Below, one piece after another: positions 25,603 to 34,697 of a DNA stretch of 54,464 nucleotides. Each line of letters starts with the position of its first letter. Position 1 is the first letter of the stretch. A program made the translations under genes and the position numbers. A model generated the notes under the pieces. It saw nothing but the letters and a program-made list of their open reading frames with translations, was not told the DNA's origin and did no database searches. The DNA comes from Candidatus Enterococcus murrayae. GTDB taxonomy: Bacteria > Bacillota > Bacilli > Lactobacillales > Enterococcaceae. The stretch lies in NCBI RefSeq assembly GCF_017315985.1, contig NZ_JAFLVR010000013.1, forward strand, positions 1 through 54,464, written 5' to 3'.

Positions 25603-25691
25603 TCTCGTACCCTCCTCCATAATTCAATCTGGCAACAGGATAAAAGAGTAAAGGGCCCGCCTTGAACCTTTTATCCCATCGCCAAATCTGT

Positions 25692-26546
25692 TTACATGAT
25701 TTCATCTGTACAGCTTAAGGCAATACCAAGCGGTGTCACAAACATTGGATTCAACGGTTTATAGGTTTTGATCTTCGTCTTCGCTTCAATGATCCCTTCA
25801 ATTCCAGTCAAACAAGCAGTGCCGCCGACTAGATACAAGCCATCGATTTCAAAGCCGCTAGTTTGCGTCGTGATGATCGTCGCGATTTTTTCTACTACTG
25901 GTTTTAAAACACCAATTAGCTCTTGATGGTTTTTCTGATCTCGCTTGTACAGCTCAGCTTCTTGAAAAGAAATTTTATACGCGCCGGCTGTAACCAAGGT
26001 CAAATGCGTACCGCCAGTAGCATCATCCACCACTCTTGCAACTTCCCCATCCTTAACGATGGAAATTCCGGTTGTTCCGCCGCCAATATCAACGACTGCC
26101 CCATTTTGTATCTGCAGCACCTGATTCGCTGCCGTAGGTTCATCCAAGACATTCGTTAATTCAAAACCCGCCCCCAGCACGACATTTTTTATTGCCCCGC
26201 CGTCCAAATCACCTGTCCCAGGAGGGATCGCCGCCGCAGCATATAGCAGCTCCGTTTCCAGCTTTTCCTCTAGCTCAGCTTTCAGTTCTTTGACAATCTG
26301 AATGGCACCAATATAATCTACGACCATGCCATCTTTAACAACATCGGCATAACGATAAGCACCTGCTGCAGGCTGATAGTTTTCATCCATGACAGCTAAG
26401 ACGATACACGCTGTACCAAGGTCGACACCAGTATAGTAAACACCTGTTGAACTCTTTTTTGGTTTCTTAATTACTGCTTCGAACTCCGCGACTAATTGGT
26501 CACAGGCGTTCATATCGGTCATCGTCATCACATGCTTATCCTCCAA
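25692..26546 (-). CDS. EutJ-like Hsp70/actin-fold chaperone
   Basis: A 284-residue ATPase-fold protein with the phosphate-1 loop YYTGVDLGTACIVLAVMDE, phosphate-2 AVVDIGGGTTGISIVKDG and adenosine motif GLYLVGGTACLTGIEGIIEA. It matches EutJ of ethanolamine compartments, presumed to act as a chaperone or assembly factor. It has no substrate-binding domain of DnaK. It lies between the EutT-like and GrpU-like genes, a placement similar to eut operons. Confidence 0.9.
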   Translation of the reverse strand: MEDKHVMTMTDMNACDQLVAEFEAVIKKPKKSSTGVYYTGVDLGTACIVLAVMDENYQPAAGAYRYADVVKDGMVVDYIGAIQIVKELKAELEEKLETELLYAAAAIPPGTGDLDGGAIKNVVLGAGFELTNVLDEPTAANQVLQIQNGAVVDIGGGTTGISIVKDGEVARVVDDATGGTHLTLVTAGAYKISFQEAELYKRDQKNHQELIGVLKPVVEKIATIITTQTSGFEIDGLYLVGGTACLTGIEGIIEAKTKIKTYKPLNPMFVTPLGIALSCTDEIM

Positions 26547-26562
26547 TGTTTAACAAATATTC

Positions 26563-27129
26563 TTAAAGCTTGCCCAGTAGACAAATTTCCGTCTTGACTA
26601 AATCAATCAATTGTTCCAGAGCAAGCTTTTGCTCTGAGGTAACACAGGTTTGTAAAACAGTCGCCTGTATAATCGCCCGTCTCAGCTTCAAGATGACTTT
26701 TCCACCTGGACAAAACACTTCTGCTTTAGTGATTTCATCAAGTACTGTTTCTTCACAGTCCTCAACTTCTGGAAATACCAGCTCCGGAAAATCCTCCGTC
26801 ATAATGACTCTTATAGACTGTGCAAGACAAGCGATTCGTTCGCAACTTGCTGAATGCACGTCATGTGCCTTCACAGCAGCTTCCCAAAGTTCTACTTCTA
26901 ATAGAAGAAAAAAAGTTTCTCGCCTATTGGCTAAGGTCATTTCTGCACTTGTATCATTCGTTGCTTCGGCTGACAAACTTAGGGTATCGCTTGAAACCAA
27001 AGGCACTTGATGGTCATTTAAAAACTGCTTTGCCCCCGGTGTTAAGCGCTCCTCGTCTGTGAGCGTGATAGTTTTCAGCTTTCCTTGGCGGTATTTGAGC
27101 TGCAGTTCTTGTTCAGTGATAAAATGCAT
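26563..27129 (-). CDS. EutT-like protein lacking the metal-binding cysteines
   Basis: A 188-residue protein whose N-terminus (HFITEQELQLKYRQGKLKTITLTDEERLTPGAKQFLNDHQ) aligns by eye with EutT, the cobalamin adenosyltransferase of ethanolamine operons. The later helices (ILKLRRAIIQATVLQTC) also suit it. The HX11CCxxC metal site of EutT is missing, the protein is about 80 residues shorter, and no B12-dependent enzyme is in this operon. A repurposed or degenerate role is likely. The ATG at 27129 overlaps the alcohol dehydrogenase stop (TGATG), with AGGTGG upstream. Confidence 0.6.
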   Translation of the reverse strand: MHFITEQELQLKYRQGKLKTITLTDEERLTPGAKQFLNDHQVPLVSSDTLSLSAEATNDTSAEMTLANRRETFFLLLEVELWEAAVKAHDVHSASCERIACLAQSIRVIMTEDFPELVFPEVEDCEETVLDEITKAEVFCPGGKVILKLRRAIIQATVLQTCVTSEQKLALEQLIDLVKTEICLLGKL

Positions 27130-28268
27130 CAATACCCACCTCGACAAATTCTAGAATAAATATCGACTAAATTCGCTTCTGTTACTTCTCGCGGATTTGT
27201 TAACGTGCATTTGTCCTTCAGCGCAGCCGCGGCCATTTCTGGAATTGCTTCAACAAATTCAGCTTCAGCAATTCCCAGATCTGTAACTAATTTTGGGATA
27301 CCGAATGTTCTTGTCATTTTTTGAATTCCAGCAATGAGTAAGTTGACAGTCGCTCTATCTGTCATGGAGCGAATGCCCAGCAACTTAGCTGCTTCAGCAT
27401 ACTTACATAAAGCCAATGAGTCCTCATTAGTCTCGATTCCGGCATTAAAGCCGATAACATGAGGCAACAATAGTGCATTGGCTTGCCCATGTGGAATATG
27501 AAAGCGGCCGCCTAACGCATGGGCTAAACTATGACAGATCCCCAATGAAGCTTCACTGAATGCCATCCCTGCTAAGCAAGAGGCGTTATGGATTTTTTCC
27601 CGCAGCTCCCGATTCTCACCCTTTGCGACGACCTTAGGCAAATCCTGCCAGATCATTCGCATCGCTTTTTCCGCACAAGCATCGGTAAAGTCCGTCGCTT
27701 CAGTTGATACGTAGGCTTCTAATGTATGGGTCAAGACATCAATTCCAGTATCCGCAGTAACATTACTAGGTACTGTTAAGGTAAAATCAGGATCCAGTAT
27801 AGCGATATCTGGGATCATCGCATCATCCACCAGCGCGTATTTGCCGTTAACCGATGGATCAGAGATCACAGCAAAAGAGGTCACTTCACTTCCTGTCCCG
27901 CTTGTTGTTGGAATACAGACCAATTGCACTGCAATATCCTCAGTTGCTTGCTGATAAATCTGCCTTACTGCTTTTGCAGTGTCTAAAGCAGAACCGCCTC
28001 CTAGAGCAATAATCGCGTCCGGCTGGAAAGCCGCTGCGTAAGCCACACCCTTCGTCACCACTTCAATCGTTGGATCCGGTATAATTTCAGAAAATAGTTG
28101 ATACGGTATGCTGGCTTCAGACAAAAGATTCGTCACTTTTTTTACCATACCGCTGATCAGCATAAAAGGATCACAGATCACTAAAACTCGTTGATAATGA
28201 CATTCTTTTAAGCAGGCCGTGGCTTGACTGCCAGAATAAATTTTTGTTGCCATTTTAAAACTTCCCAC
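27129..28268 (-). CDS. cutO: Iron-containing alcohol dehydrogenase
   Basis: A 379-residue group III alcohol dehydrogenase that reduces acetaldehyde to ethanol and regenerates NAD+ for the acylating dehydrogenase. The NAD region ALGGGSALDTAKAVRQ and the phosphate loop IPTTSGTGSEVTSFAVI are intact. Metal ligands lie in GIDVLTHTLEAY and CHSLAHALGGRFHIPHG. A GTG at 28268 has AGGAGG seven bases upstream and is preferred; an ATG at 28253 is an alternative. It follows the EutP-like gene in the operon. Confidence 0.92.
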   Translation of the reverse strand: MGSFKMATKIYSGSQATACLKECHYQRVLVICDPFMLISGMVKKVTNLLSEASIPYQLFSEIIPDPTIEVVTKGVAYAAAFQPDAIIALGGGSALDTAKAVRQIYQQATEDIAVQLVCIPTTSGTGSEVTSFAVISDPSVNGKYALVDDAMIPDIAILDPDFTLTVPSNVTADTGIDVLTHTLEAYVSTEATDFTDACAEKAMRMIWQDLPKVVAKGENRELREKIHNASCLAGMAFSEASLGICHSLAHALGGRFHIPHGQANALLLPHVIGFNAGIETNEDSLALCKYAEAAKLLGIRSMTDRATVNLLIAGIQKMTRTFGIPKLVTDLGIAEAEFVEAIPEMAAAALKDKCTLTNPREVTEANLVDIYSRICRGGY

Positions 28269-28283
28269 ACTCTCTCCTCCTTC

Positions 28284-28706
28284 CTAAAAATATTGTTCAA
28301 TCTGACTTAAATCTTCCTTGGCCAAATCAAGAGTCCAGTCGATTTTTTCCAGACCGCAGGCCAAGAGCTGCTCTCTGGCTTGCTGCAAGGCCTCCTGCGT
28401 ATAGGTTTTCTCAAACGTTACAATGCCATAAATCGGAATCCGAAAAGCTTTGGCAAAGTTTGGCGGGTAACTGCGATGCCGAGCTGTCACAGGCTGCAAA
28501 AAAAATCCGCAGCTTGCCGACTGCTGCAAAGCAATCACATGCTTATGCATCCAAGGACTTTCCAAATAGCTGTCAGGAACGATAATGGTTCGCTTATGGT
28601 AAACGATACTAGCAACTTTTTTAAAAGGGGCCGCTGTTGTTCCCTCCAGATAATTCGCCAGCTTCATTTTGCCGCTATTCCTTGGTCCCACCAAAAGCAC
28701 CCTCAT
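28284..28706 (-). CDS. EutP/PduV-like P-loop protein, degenerate
   Basis: A 140-residue protein of the EutP/PduV type, a small GTPase-like family found in compartment operons. The P-loop reads GPRNSGKM, with Met where Ser/Thr normally binds Mg2+. The DTPGE and NKxD motifs of true GTPases are not evident (the equivalents read VPDSYLES and VTFEKT). Its start overlaps the EutS-like stop by four bases (ATGA). It may bind compartments without hydrolysing nucleotide. Confidence 0.75.
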   Translation of the reverse strand: MRVLLVGPRNSGKMKLANYLEGTTAAPFKKVASIVYHKRTIIVPDSYLESPWMHKHVIALQQSASCGFFLQPVTARHRSYPPNFAKAFRIPIYGIVTFEKTYTQEALQQAREQLLACGLEKIDWTLDLAKEDLSQIEQYF

Positions 28707-29047
28707 GTTCTCGTCACATCCACCACAGTAAATCTCAAGACTTCTTTAAAGACTCGCAGGACCTCGTTCAAACTCGTTTCGACGCTTTCTACGTCACCAG
28801 TGATCACAACAGATCCTGTAAATCGATCCAAAAATCCAATCTCAACATCAGCCACTTTTGCGGCCGTATCGGCCGCAATCATAGCTGTTTCAAAAGGGGA
28901 CAGCGTCAAAATGCCTATGGCTCCAGCTTCATCCAACCCTAAAGAGTGATAGACACTTGCGATAGGTGCTGCGATTACATGAGCCAGCGTAATCTGTTTT
29001 CCGGGTACCGATTCTTCGATTACCCGTTGTGCTATCAAATCTGACAT
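28703..29047 (-). CDS. EutS/PduU-type BMC shell protein
   Basis: A 114-residue, circularly permuted shell protein. RVIEESVPGKQITLAHVIAAP is the N-terminal beta-barrel strand of EutS/PduU, followed by GAIGILTLSPFETAMIAADTAAKVADVEIGFLDRFTGSVVITGDVESVETSLNEVL. The ATG at 29047 has GGGAGG seven bases upstream; the longer frame to 29092 would overlap cutD without a ribosome site. EutS-type hexamers close one face of the pore. Confidence 0.93.
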   Translation of the reverse strand: MSDLIAQRVIEESVPGKQITLAHVIAAPIASVYHSLGLDEAGAIGILTLSPFETAMIAADTAAKVADVEIGFLDRFTGSVVITGDVESVETSLNEVLRVFKEVLRFTVVDVTRT

Positions 29048-29060
29048 GACTGCTTCCTCC

Positions 29061-30011
29061 CTAATGTCGAACGACGCGTACTGGAAAATCATACCCGGCG
29101 ATCCAGCCTTCGATTCGATCTAAATCCTCCTCAGCCAGGCTCGGATCTCCTTCAACTGGATACTCCATACCTAATTGACCGTATTTATTGACCCCCAATT
29201 TGTGATAAGGCAATAAATCGATCCCTTTAAAATTCGGCATGTCTTTATACGGCAACAAGAAATCCACGATCTCTTTAATTTCTTCATGACTATCATTGAT
29301 CATCTTCAGCATCGGCATCCTGATCTGAACCTTATATCCGCGAACCAGTAATTCTTTCAAGTTTTCTAAGATTTTCTCATTACTGATTCCCGTTAGTTCA
29401 TTATGTCGAACTGGATCCATATGCTTCATGTCATATAAGAAAAGATCTGTGTAATCGGCTATTTCCATCAGCTTCTTCATATTGCTGTGCCCGCAAGTCT
29501 CAATAGCTGTATTGATGCCATCCGCCTTACAGGCCTTCAAAAGGGCAAGTGCCGCTTCAGGCTGTGCGGTACACTCGCCTCCGCTAAATGTCACCCCGCC
29601 GCCAGACATTTCATAAAAGGCATCATCCTCATGAATGACCTCCATCAATTCTGAAATAGTCTTGATTGTCCCAGTGATGTTCAAGGCCTGCTTCGGACAG
29701 GCCTCCACACATTTCTGACAACCATTACAGGAGATATCACGCCGAACCTGATGTTTGCCATTTTCATCCACGTAATGAATCCCTAAAGGACACGCTTCTA
29801 CACATGCCCCGCAATCATTACAGACACTTTCCTTATACATGACTTCAAACTTACGCTTGATTCCTTCTGGATTGGCACACCATTGGCAGCGCAATGGACA
29901 GCCTTTGAAAAAGACGATAGTTCTGATCCCAGGACCGTCATACAGGCTGTATTTTTGTACATTGAAAACCATTGCTTGCCGCTCTATCCGTTCCTCTATC
30001 ACATCAACCAT
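29061..30011 (-). CDS. cutD: Choline TMA-lyase activating enzyme (radical SAM)
   Basis: A 316-residue activase that uses S-adenosylmethionine to install the glycyl radical on CutC. The radical-SAM cluster motif CPLRCQWC follows YDGPGIRTIVFFKG. Two ferredoxin-type clusters are given by CNDCGACVEACP and CNGCQKCVEACP. FSGGECTAQPE and ETCGH are typical of glycyl-radical activases. It lies 25 bp after cutC. The ATG at 30011 (GGAG ten bases upstream) is preferred to the TTG at 30020. Confidence 0.96.
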   Translation of the reverse strand: MVDVIEERIERQAMVFNVQKYSLYDGPGIRTIVFFKGCPLRCQWCANPEGIKRKFEVMYKESVCNDCGACVEACPLGIHYVDENGKHQVRRDISCNGCQKCVEACPKQALNITGTIKTISELMEVIHEDDAFYEMSGGGVTFSGGECTAQPEAALALLKACKADGINTAIETCGHSNMKKLMEIADYTDLFLYDMKHMDPVRHNELTGISNEKILENLKELLVRGYKVQIRMPMLKMINDSHEEIKEIVDFLLPYKDMPNFKGIDLLPYHKLGVNKYGQLGMEYPVEGDPSLAEEDLDRIEGWIAGYDFPVRVVRH

Positions 30012-30035
30012 CCATTCCAAGCTCCAGCTTATATT

Positions 30036-32576
30036 CTAAAATTTCGTCAACATTGTCCGTGAAATGATTTCATCCTGCACGTCTTTACATAATTCCACGA
30101 AGAATGCACTATACCCTGCAACTCGGACGATCAGGTCGCGATATTGTTCAGGATGCTTTTGCGCTTCAACCAATGTATTGTTATCTAAATAGTTAAATTG
30201 CATTTCTCCATTACCCAAATGACAAGCTGTTTTCAGCAGCGTAATCAGACTTTCCTCACCTTCTGGTGTATCAAGCAAACCAGACATAATCTTAAAGTTA
30301 TGGACCATTCCGATATTCATGCTGTCATTAGACATTTTGGAAATCGATTTAATAATCGCAGTCGGGCCTTTAAAGTCCGCCCCTTGTGTTGGACTAATTC
30401 CGTCAGACAATGGCGTCCAAGCTTTCCGGCCGTTCGCAGAAGCTCCGGTCATTTGACCAAACGGAGTATTGTTTGAAATAGACAACGTTCCGTGACTTAA
30501 TACGGAATACAATGTTTTATATTTACGGTGCTCCGCTTCGGTAAAGTTGATTAAGTCAGCCGCAATTAAATCGGCATAATCATCATCATTCCCATATTTC
30601 GGTGCATTCAGACAATCAGTTCTCATACGATCATAATTAACAAAATCGGCTTTTAGTCCCTCATTTAGTTCCTGCAACGAGTATTTCTTCTCATCAAAAA
30701 CGAGCTTCTTGATCGCCGCCATCGAATCCGCATAAGTTGCCAAACCTGACCAAACCACCCCTGGTCCAAAGTTATACATCGCACCGCCGGAGGACACATC
30801 TTTTCCATTTTCCATACAGCCTTCATACATGATTGACATCAATGGTTTTGGAGCAAGATCACGATGAACACGTTGTGAAATCACCGTAGCGACATCCGTC
30901 CATTTGGTGATATATTTTATTTCTTCTTTCACAGCCTCTTCGAATTCTTCATATGTCGCAAAACGAGACAAGTCTCCCATATCTGGACAAACCTGTTTGC
31001 CATACCACAACGGCACACCCTTATTCATCACAAGCTCAATACAGATCGGCCATTGGGTATAGGCTGTTGACGTCCATTGATATAGACGGCCAGATTTTTG
31101 CGGCTCAACACAGCCCATCAAGCAGTAATCTCTCGCGTCCTCAATGGATACTCCTTTAGCCAACATCATTTTGATATGTGTATCGTCAAAGTGACATGCC
31201 GGGAAGCCCATCCCTGCACGAACAACATCAACAATTTTTTTCAGATATTCCCGAGGTGAATGGGTGTGAATTCGACAAGCGAGTGATGGCTGATAAACCT
31301 TCACATGACGCACAGCATCCATCAATAAGTAAGTCAATTCGTTCGTTGCATCACGTCCTTGACGAGTAACCCCGCCGACACACATATTGACAAATGGTTG
31401 ATAACCTGCGAAAAATTTCGAACCGCCTTCGCTGGTGATCCACATCATTTCTGACATTTTGATCAGCATACAGCCAGCTAATTCAAAGGCTTGGAATTCG
31501 TTCATGCGGCCTTCTTCCAAATCAGCTTTAAAGTATGGATACATGTATTGATCGACCCGTCCAATCGACATACCTGTTTGATTTTCTTCTACAACCAGCA
31601 AGGATTCGATGGTCCAGACTGCTTGAATGGCTTCCCAGAAATTCTCTGGTTTGTGAGCTGGAACTCTGCGGTTCACTTCCGAGATTTTTAATAGCTCAGC
31701 CTTCCGTTTAGGGTTTGTTTCCTTCGCAGCAAGCTCTGCGGCATAGTCTGCCATCCGGCGCGCATAGATCATAACCCCTTCAGTTGTATCGATGATTGAC
31801 TTATAGAAATAGATTTTTTCGATATCATCTGGATTTTCATAATCTAACTCCTCCAAATGCGCTTTCGCTTCATTTTGGATGTCGATCATGCCTTTTTTCA
31901 TTAAAATAACATCATAACCAGGGTTCGAATCGCCACCACCATTTAATGCATGGTAGGAACAATCGGATACAAATGATTCGCCGGATAATTCCCATACACC
32001 TGCTTCGCGGTACTGATCTTCACAATACTCATCAACAGATTTGCCTTTCCAGAATGGGAAAAGCTCTTCGCGCATGATTTTTTTGTCTTCATCCGAAATG
32101 TAGAACGGATCTTGCGCACGGCTGCCGATCGTATCAATTTCATCTTCCATCCAACGCCATGCAATATCAGGAGAAAAAGCTCCAGCCCGAGGTTTGCCGT
32201 TTGGCGCACCCACGATTAATTCATGGTCTTGAATAACTAATGGTGCTGTTTCACAGCAATAACGGAAGCATTTAGCTCGTAAGACAATTTTTGGCATACC
32301 GGGATTCTCTTTGGCAATCTTAGTGATCGCTCGAGCACGATAAGTCGTGATTGACGGTACTTGCTCCAAATAATTATCTTTAAGCGCTTGCAAACGTTTC
32401 GTGATCCCATCTGGAATCGCAGTACCTTCGTCAGATGCCAAGATTTCTATCGCAACATCATCTTTTTTTACTTCGTCTGATACGGTAGCGAACATTTTCA
32501 TCAAGGCTTGTCTTTCTTCTGAGCTTAATTCTTTTGTCGCCTCAGCCAATTTCGCTGAAAATTCTTTGATGTCCAT
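30036..32576 (-). CDS. cutC: Choline trimethylamine-lyase, glycyl radical enzyme
   Basis: This 846-residue enzyme cleaves choline to trimethylamine and acetaldehyde. Length and active-site numbering match the Desulfovibrio type I enzyme exactly. Cys489 and Glu491 lie in [13 protein letters not shown], the radical Gly821 in [10 protein letters not shown], and Tyr208/Asp216 in [10 protein letters not shown], which with Phe395 define choline rather than glycerol or propanediol specificity. No N-terminal extension of the type II (Klebsiella) form is present. The start is preceded by a G-rich site. The catalytic core of the operon sits downstream of a pseudo-aldehyde dehydrogenase. Confidence 0.98.
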   Translation of the reverse strand: MDIKEFSAKLAEATKELSSEERQALMKMFATVSDEVKKDDVAIEILASDEGTAIPDGITKRLQALKDNYLEQVPSITTYRARAITKIAKENPGMPKIVLRAKCFRYCCETAPLVIQDHELIVGAPNGKPRAGAFSPDIAWRWMEDEIDTIGSRAQDPFYISDEDKKIMREELFPFWKGKSVDEYCEDQYREAGVWELSGESFVSDCSYHALNGGGDSNPGYDVILMKKGMIDIQNEAKAHLEELDYENPDDIEKIYFYKSIIDTTEGVMIYARRMADYAAELAAKETNPKRKAELLKISEVNRRVPAHKPENFWEAIQAVWTIESLLVVEENQTGMSIGRVDQYMYPYFKADLEEGRMNEFQAFELAGCMLIKMSEMMWITSEGGSKFFAGYQPFVNMCVGGVTRQGRDATNELTYLLMDAVRHVKVYQPSLACRIHTHSPREYLKKIVDVVRAGMGFPACHFDDTHIKMMLAKGVSIEDARDYCLMGCVEPQKSGRLYQWTSTAYTQWPICIELVMNKGVPLWYGKQVCPDMGDLSRFATYEEFEEAVKEEIKYITKWTDVATVISQRVHRDLAPKPLMSIMYEGCMENGKDVSSGGAMYNFGPGVVWSGLATYADSMAAIKKLVFDEKKYSLQELNEGLKADFVNYDRMRTDCLNAPKYGNDDDYADLIAADLINFTEAEHRKYKTLYSVLSHGTLSISNNTPFGQMTGASANGRKAWTPLSDGISPTQGADFKGPTAIIKSISKMSNDSMNIGMVHNFKIMSGLLDTPEGEESLITLLKTACHLGNGEMQFNYLDNNTLVEAQKHPEQYRDLIVRVAGYSAFFVELCKDVQDEIISRTMLTKF

Positions 32577-32593
32577 CTATTTCCCCCACTTTA

Positions 32594-34006
32594 CTATTCA
32601 ATGATTTTCTTTAAGATTTTTTCCAAAAGTGCTTGCTGATCGATCGTGATCGGCTCTACTTTTTCTCCTGCAAGACAGATTTCTTTAGTCGTACTGTAGC
32701 CGATTTGCCGAACATAAGTGAAATCCTTCGCGGTAATGTTTTTCGCCACATATCCTCGACCCGTTGTCATGCCGCCTAATATCATGGACACCGGCAAAGT
32801 CGAATCAAGCCCGATTCCGGCAAAGCCTGCTCCTGTATTGACCAGCATACGTCCAATCGGCTTTTTGAGACCAAACTCGCGAATGATCGCCGAATTTTTC
32901 GAATGAATCGCCAAGGTATGACCGTTCCGCTTCTCCTTCAGCAACTGAATGCATTTATCACAGGCATGAATCCAGTCCGATTCCAGATAATAGGTCATTA
33001 CCGGACAAGGCAGCGCATTCGTAAATGGATTCTCTTCAAAAATGTAAGGCTGTTCCGATACTAAAACACGCGTTCCTTCAGCAACTGGAAATCCAGAAAT
33101 CTTCGCCAATGTTTTCGCATCTTTACCGATCACTGTCGGATTCACTTCGTTATCTAGAAATAATTTACTCAAAAGCTGCTTTTCTTCGCCAGAGCTCATA
33201 AAATGTGCCCCGGCACGAATCATCTTTTCTTTGACTTCGCTGGCGATCACACTTTCCGCGATCACAAATTGCTCCGCCGCTGGCAGCAAGCCGTTGTCAA
33301 AGCCGCGGCTAGTGATGATTTCATCTACCGCGTGGTCAATATCTGCCGTTCGTTCAATAAAGACTGGCGTCGAACCGATGGCGCCATAAATGGTCGGTTT
33401 GGAGCAGTCAAAATAGGACGAATGTCCGATATTCACTACTAAGGCGACCGCCGCCTGTTCGGTTAGCACACTGATTCCTTCAATCGCCGTATTTTCCATA
33501 AAGCAAAAGCTGGACTTTGGAAAGCCGGCGTTACTTTGTTGGAAAACATCATAAAGCTTCGCAACGACTGCTTCTGTTCGTGCCTGCGGGATTAAAATAA
33601 TCGTATTTCCACCCTTCAATGCACTGATTGTGGCAAAAAAAGCATTCAACAGAATATTTTCTCCCGGTAGAATAGCGGCAATCACTCCTAACGGCACACC
33701 GATTTCCTTCAATTCGCAAGTATCCTCTAAAACACCAAGGACCGGTTCATGCAACGATTCAGCAAATTGATCTAAGAAAATATGCCACAAAGATAATTTA
33801 TCCTTTTCATTTCCCTTGCCTGTAGCGACAACCTCAAAGGCAACGAGCTCAGGCAAGCTCTCTTTCACCTCTGTGATAAGCTTTTTCAGCATACGATCAA
33901 TGGTTTGCTGATCATAATCCTTTAACAAAAACTGAGCATCACGAGCGGATTCAGTTAAGATGCGGGCTTCTTGGATCGATTTCAAATCTTTATCCACAAA
34001 CTGCAT
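32594..34006 (-). CDS. Aldehyde dehydrogenase-like protein without catalytic cysteine
   Basis: A 470-residue homologue of the acylating aldehyde dehydrogenase. It aligns along its length (DKDLKSIQEARILT start; GFDNGLLPAAEQ; RMLVNTGAGFAGIGLDSTLPVSMILGG), but Pro242 stands where the catalytic Cys is in FDNGTICASEQ. The cofactor stretch PSTNPTS reads PGENILL and the ATGGPGM region reads VNIGHSSYF. It ends with an amphipathic helix (DQQALLEKILKKIIE) like an encapsulation peptide. It is directly upstream of cutC. A structural, scaffolding or regulatory pseudo-enzyme is likely; activity with another nucleophile cannot be excluded. Confidence 0.88.
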   Translation of the reverse strand: MQFVDKDLKSIQEARILTESARDAQFLLKDYDQQTIDRMLKKLITEVKESLPELVAFEVVATGKGNEKDKLSLWHIFLDQFAESLHEPVLGVLEDTCELKEIGVPLGVIAAILPGENILLNAFFATISALKGGNTIILIPQARTEAVVAKLYDVFQQSNAGFPKSSFCFMENTAIEGISVLTEQAAVALVVNIGHSSYFDCSKPTIYGAIGSTPVFIERTADIDHAVDEIITSRGFDNGLLPAAEQFVIAESVIASEVKEKMIRAGAHFMSSGEEKQLLSKLFLDNEVNPTVIGKDAKTLAKISGFPVAEGTRVLVSEQPYIFEENPFTNALPCPVMTYYLESDWIHACDKCIQLLKEKRNGHTLAIHSKNSAIIREFGLKKPIGRMLVNTGAGFAGIGLDSTLPVSMILGGMTTGRGYVAKNITAKDFTYVRQIGYSTTKEICLAGEKVEPITIDQQALLEKILKKIIE

Positions 34007-34013
34007 GTTCCCT

Positions 34014-34146
34014 ACTCCTTTTTCATATTGATGGATTTATTTTTCTAAATTCAGAAAAAATAAATCCGATTTTCAAGCCGTATATCATCCAACATCCTTT
34101 TTTTGTTTCCATTTTCGATAAACTTGAAAAAGCTGGACTGAAACCC
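34014..34146 (-). repeat. Intergenic hairpin module B
   Basis: On the minus strand CAGTCCAGC and AGTTTATC are followed by TTGGATGATATACGGC and a near-perfect 14-bp hairpin (GGATTTATTTTTCT / AGAAAAAATAAATCC on the plus strand, 34032-34067), then AAGGAG. It closely resembles the module upstream of the preceding gene. Confidence 0.75.
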
Positions 34147-34452
34147 TTATGCTGGAAGTAATTGCTCCAATGAATAGCGATCGATGATTTTCCCTAAATC
34201 AATGTGCGGGCTCGGAATAACTACCGAGCTATAAACCTCCGCACCCATTTCTTCTACAGCTGCGACCCCTGACTCAACCGCTGTTTTGCACGCAGCGACA
34301 TCGCCTCTGACAATGACTGAAATATAGCCGGAAGCCACATTTTCATAGCCGACTAGATCAACATCAGCTGCTTTACACATCGCATCGGCTGCTTCTAAAA
34401 CAAACACCAAACCGAATGTCTCGATCGCTCCGATTGCTTCATATCTTTCCAT
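34147..34452 (-). CDS. BMC-H shell protein
   Basis: A 101-residue hexameric shell protein: MERYEAIGAIETFGLVFVLEAADAMCKAADVDLVGYENVASGYISVIVRGDVAACKTAVESG then VIPSPH. The pore loop differs from the main pair of shell proteins, so it probably has other pore properties. The ATG at 34452 has AAGGAG eight bases upstream; a frame extending to 34485 has none. It is flanked on both sides by the repeated hairpin modules. Confidence 0.95.
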   Translation of the reverse strand: MERYEAIGAIETFGLVFVLEAADAMCKAADVDLVGYENVASGYISVIVRGDVAACKTAVESGVAAVEEMGAEVYSSVVIPSPHIDLGKIIDRYSLEQLLPA

Positions 34453-34468
34453 TTTTTCACTCCTTATT

Positions 34469-34686
34469 CGTATGAATGTATTCATTTTTCATAAACCGAA
34501 AAATGAGTCCTATTCTCATGCCGTATATCATCCAACTAGTTCTTATTCAGTATTTTCCATTTCTGTTTTATCAGTTTCTTCTCAAGATAAACTGCGAAAG
34601 AGTTGGACTGCAATCCTAACTCGTATAAATGTATTCATTTTTCTCAAACCAAAAAATGAGTCCTATTCTCATGCCGTATATCATCC
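34469..34686 (-). repeat. Two direct copies of a hairpin module between shell genes
   Basis: Copy 1 (about 34622-34686) directly follows the stop of one shell gene, copy 2 (about 34469-34535) precedes the ribosome site of the next. Each reads GGATGATATACGGCATGAG, AATAGGACTCATTTTT, a 9-nt loop, and AAAAATGA on the minus strand (8-bp perfect stem). Between them lie CAGTCCAAC and a CAGTTT/AAACTG hairpin. Confidence 0.85.
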
Positions 34687-34697
34687 TATTTGCTTAC

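Noticed and set aside
30036-32576. Glycerol or propanediol dehydratase as the identity of the glycyl radical enzyme
   Set aside because: Asp216/Tyr208 and the overall sequence match CutC, and the operon lacks diol-specific enzymes.
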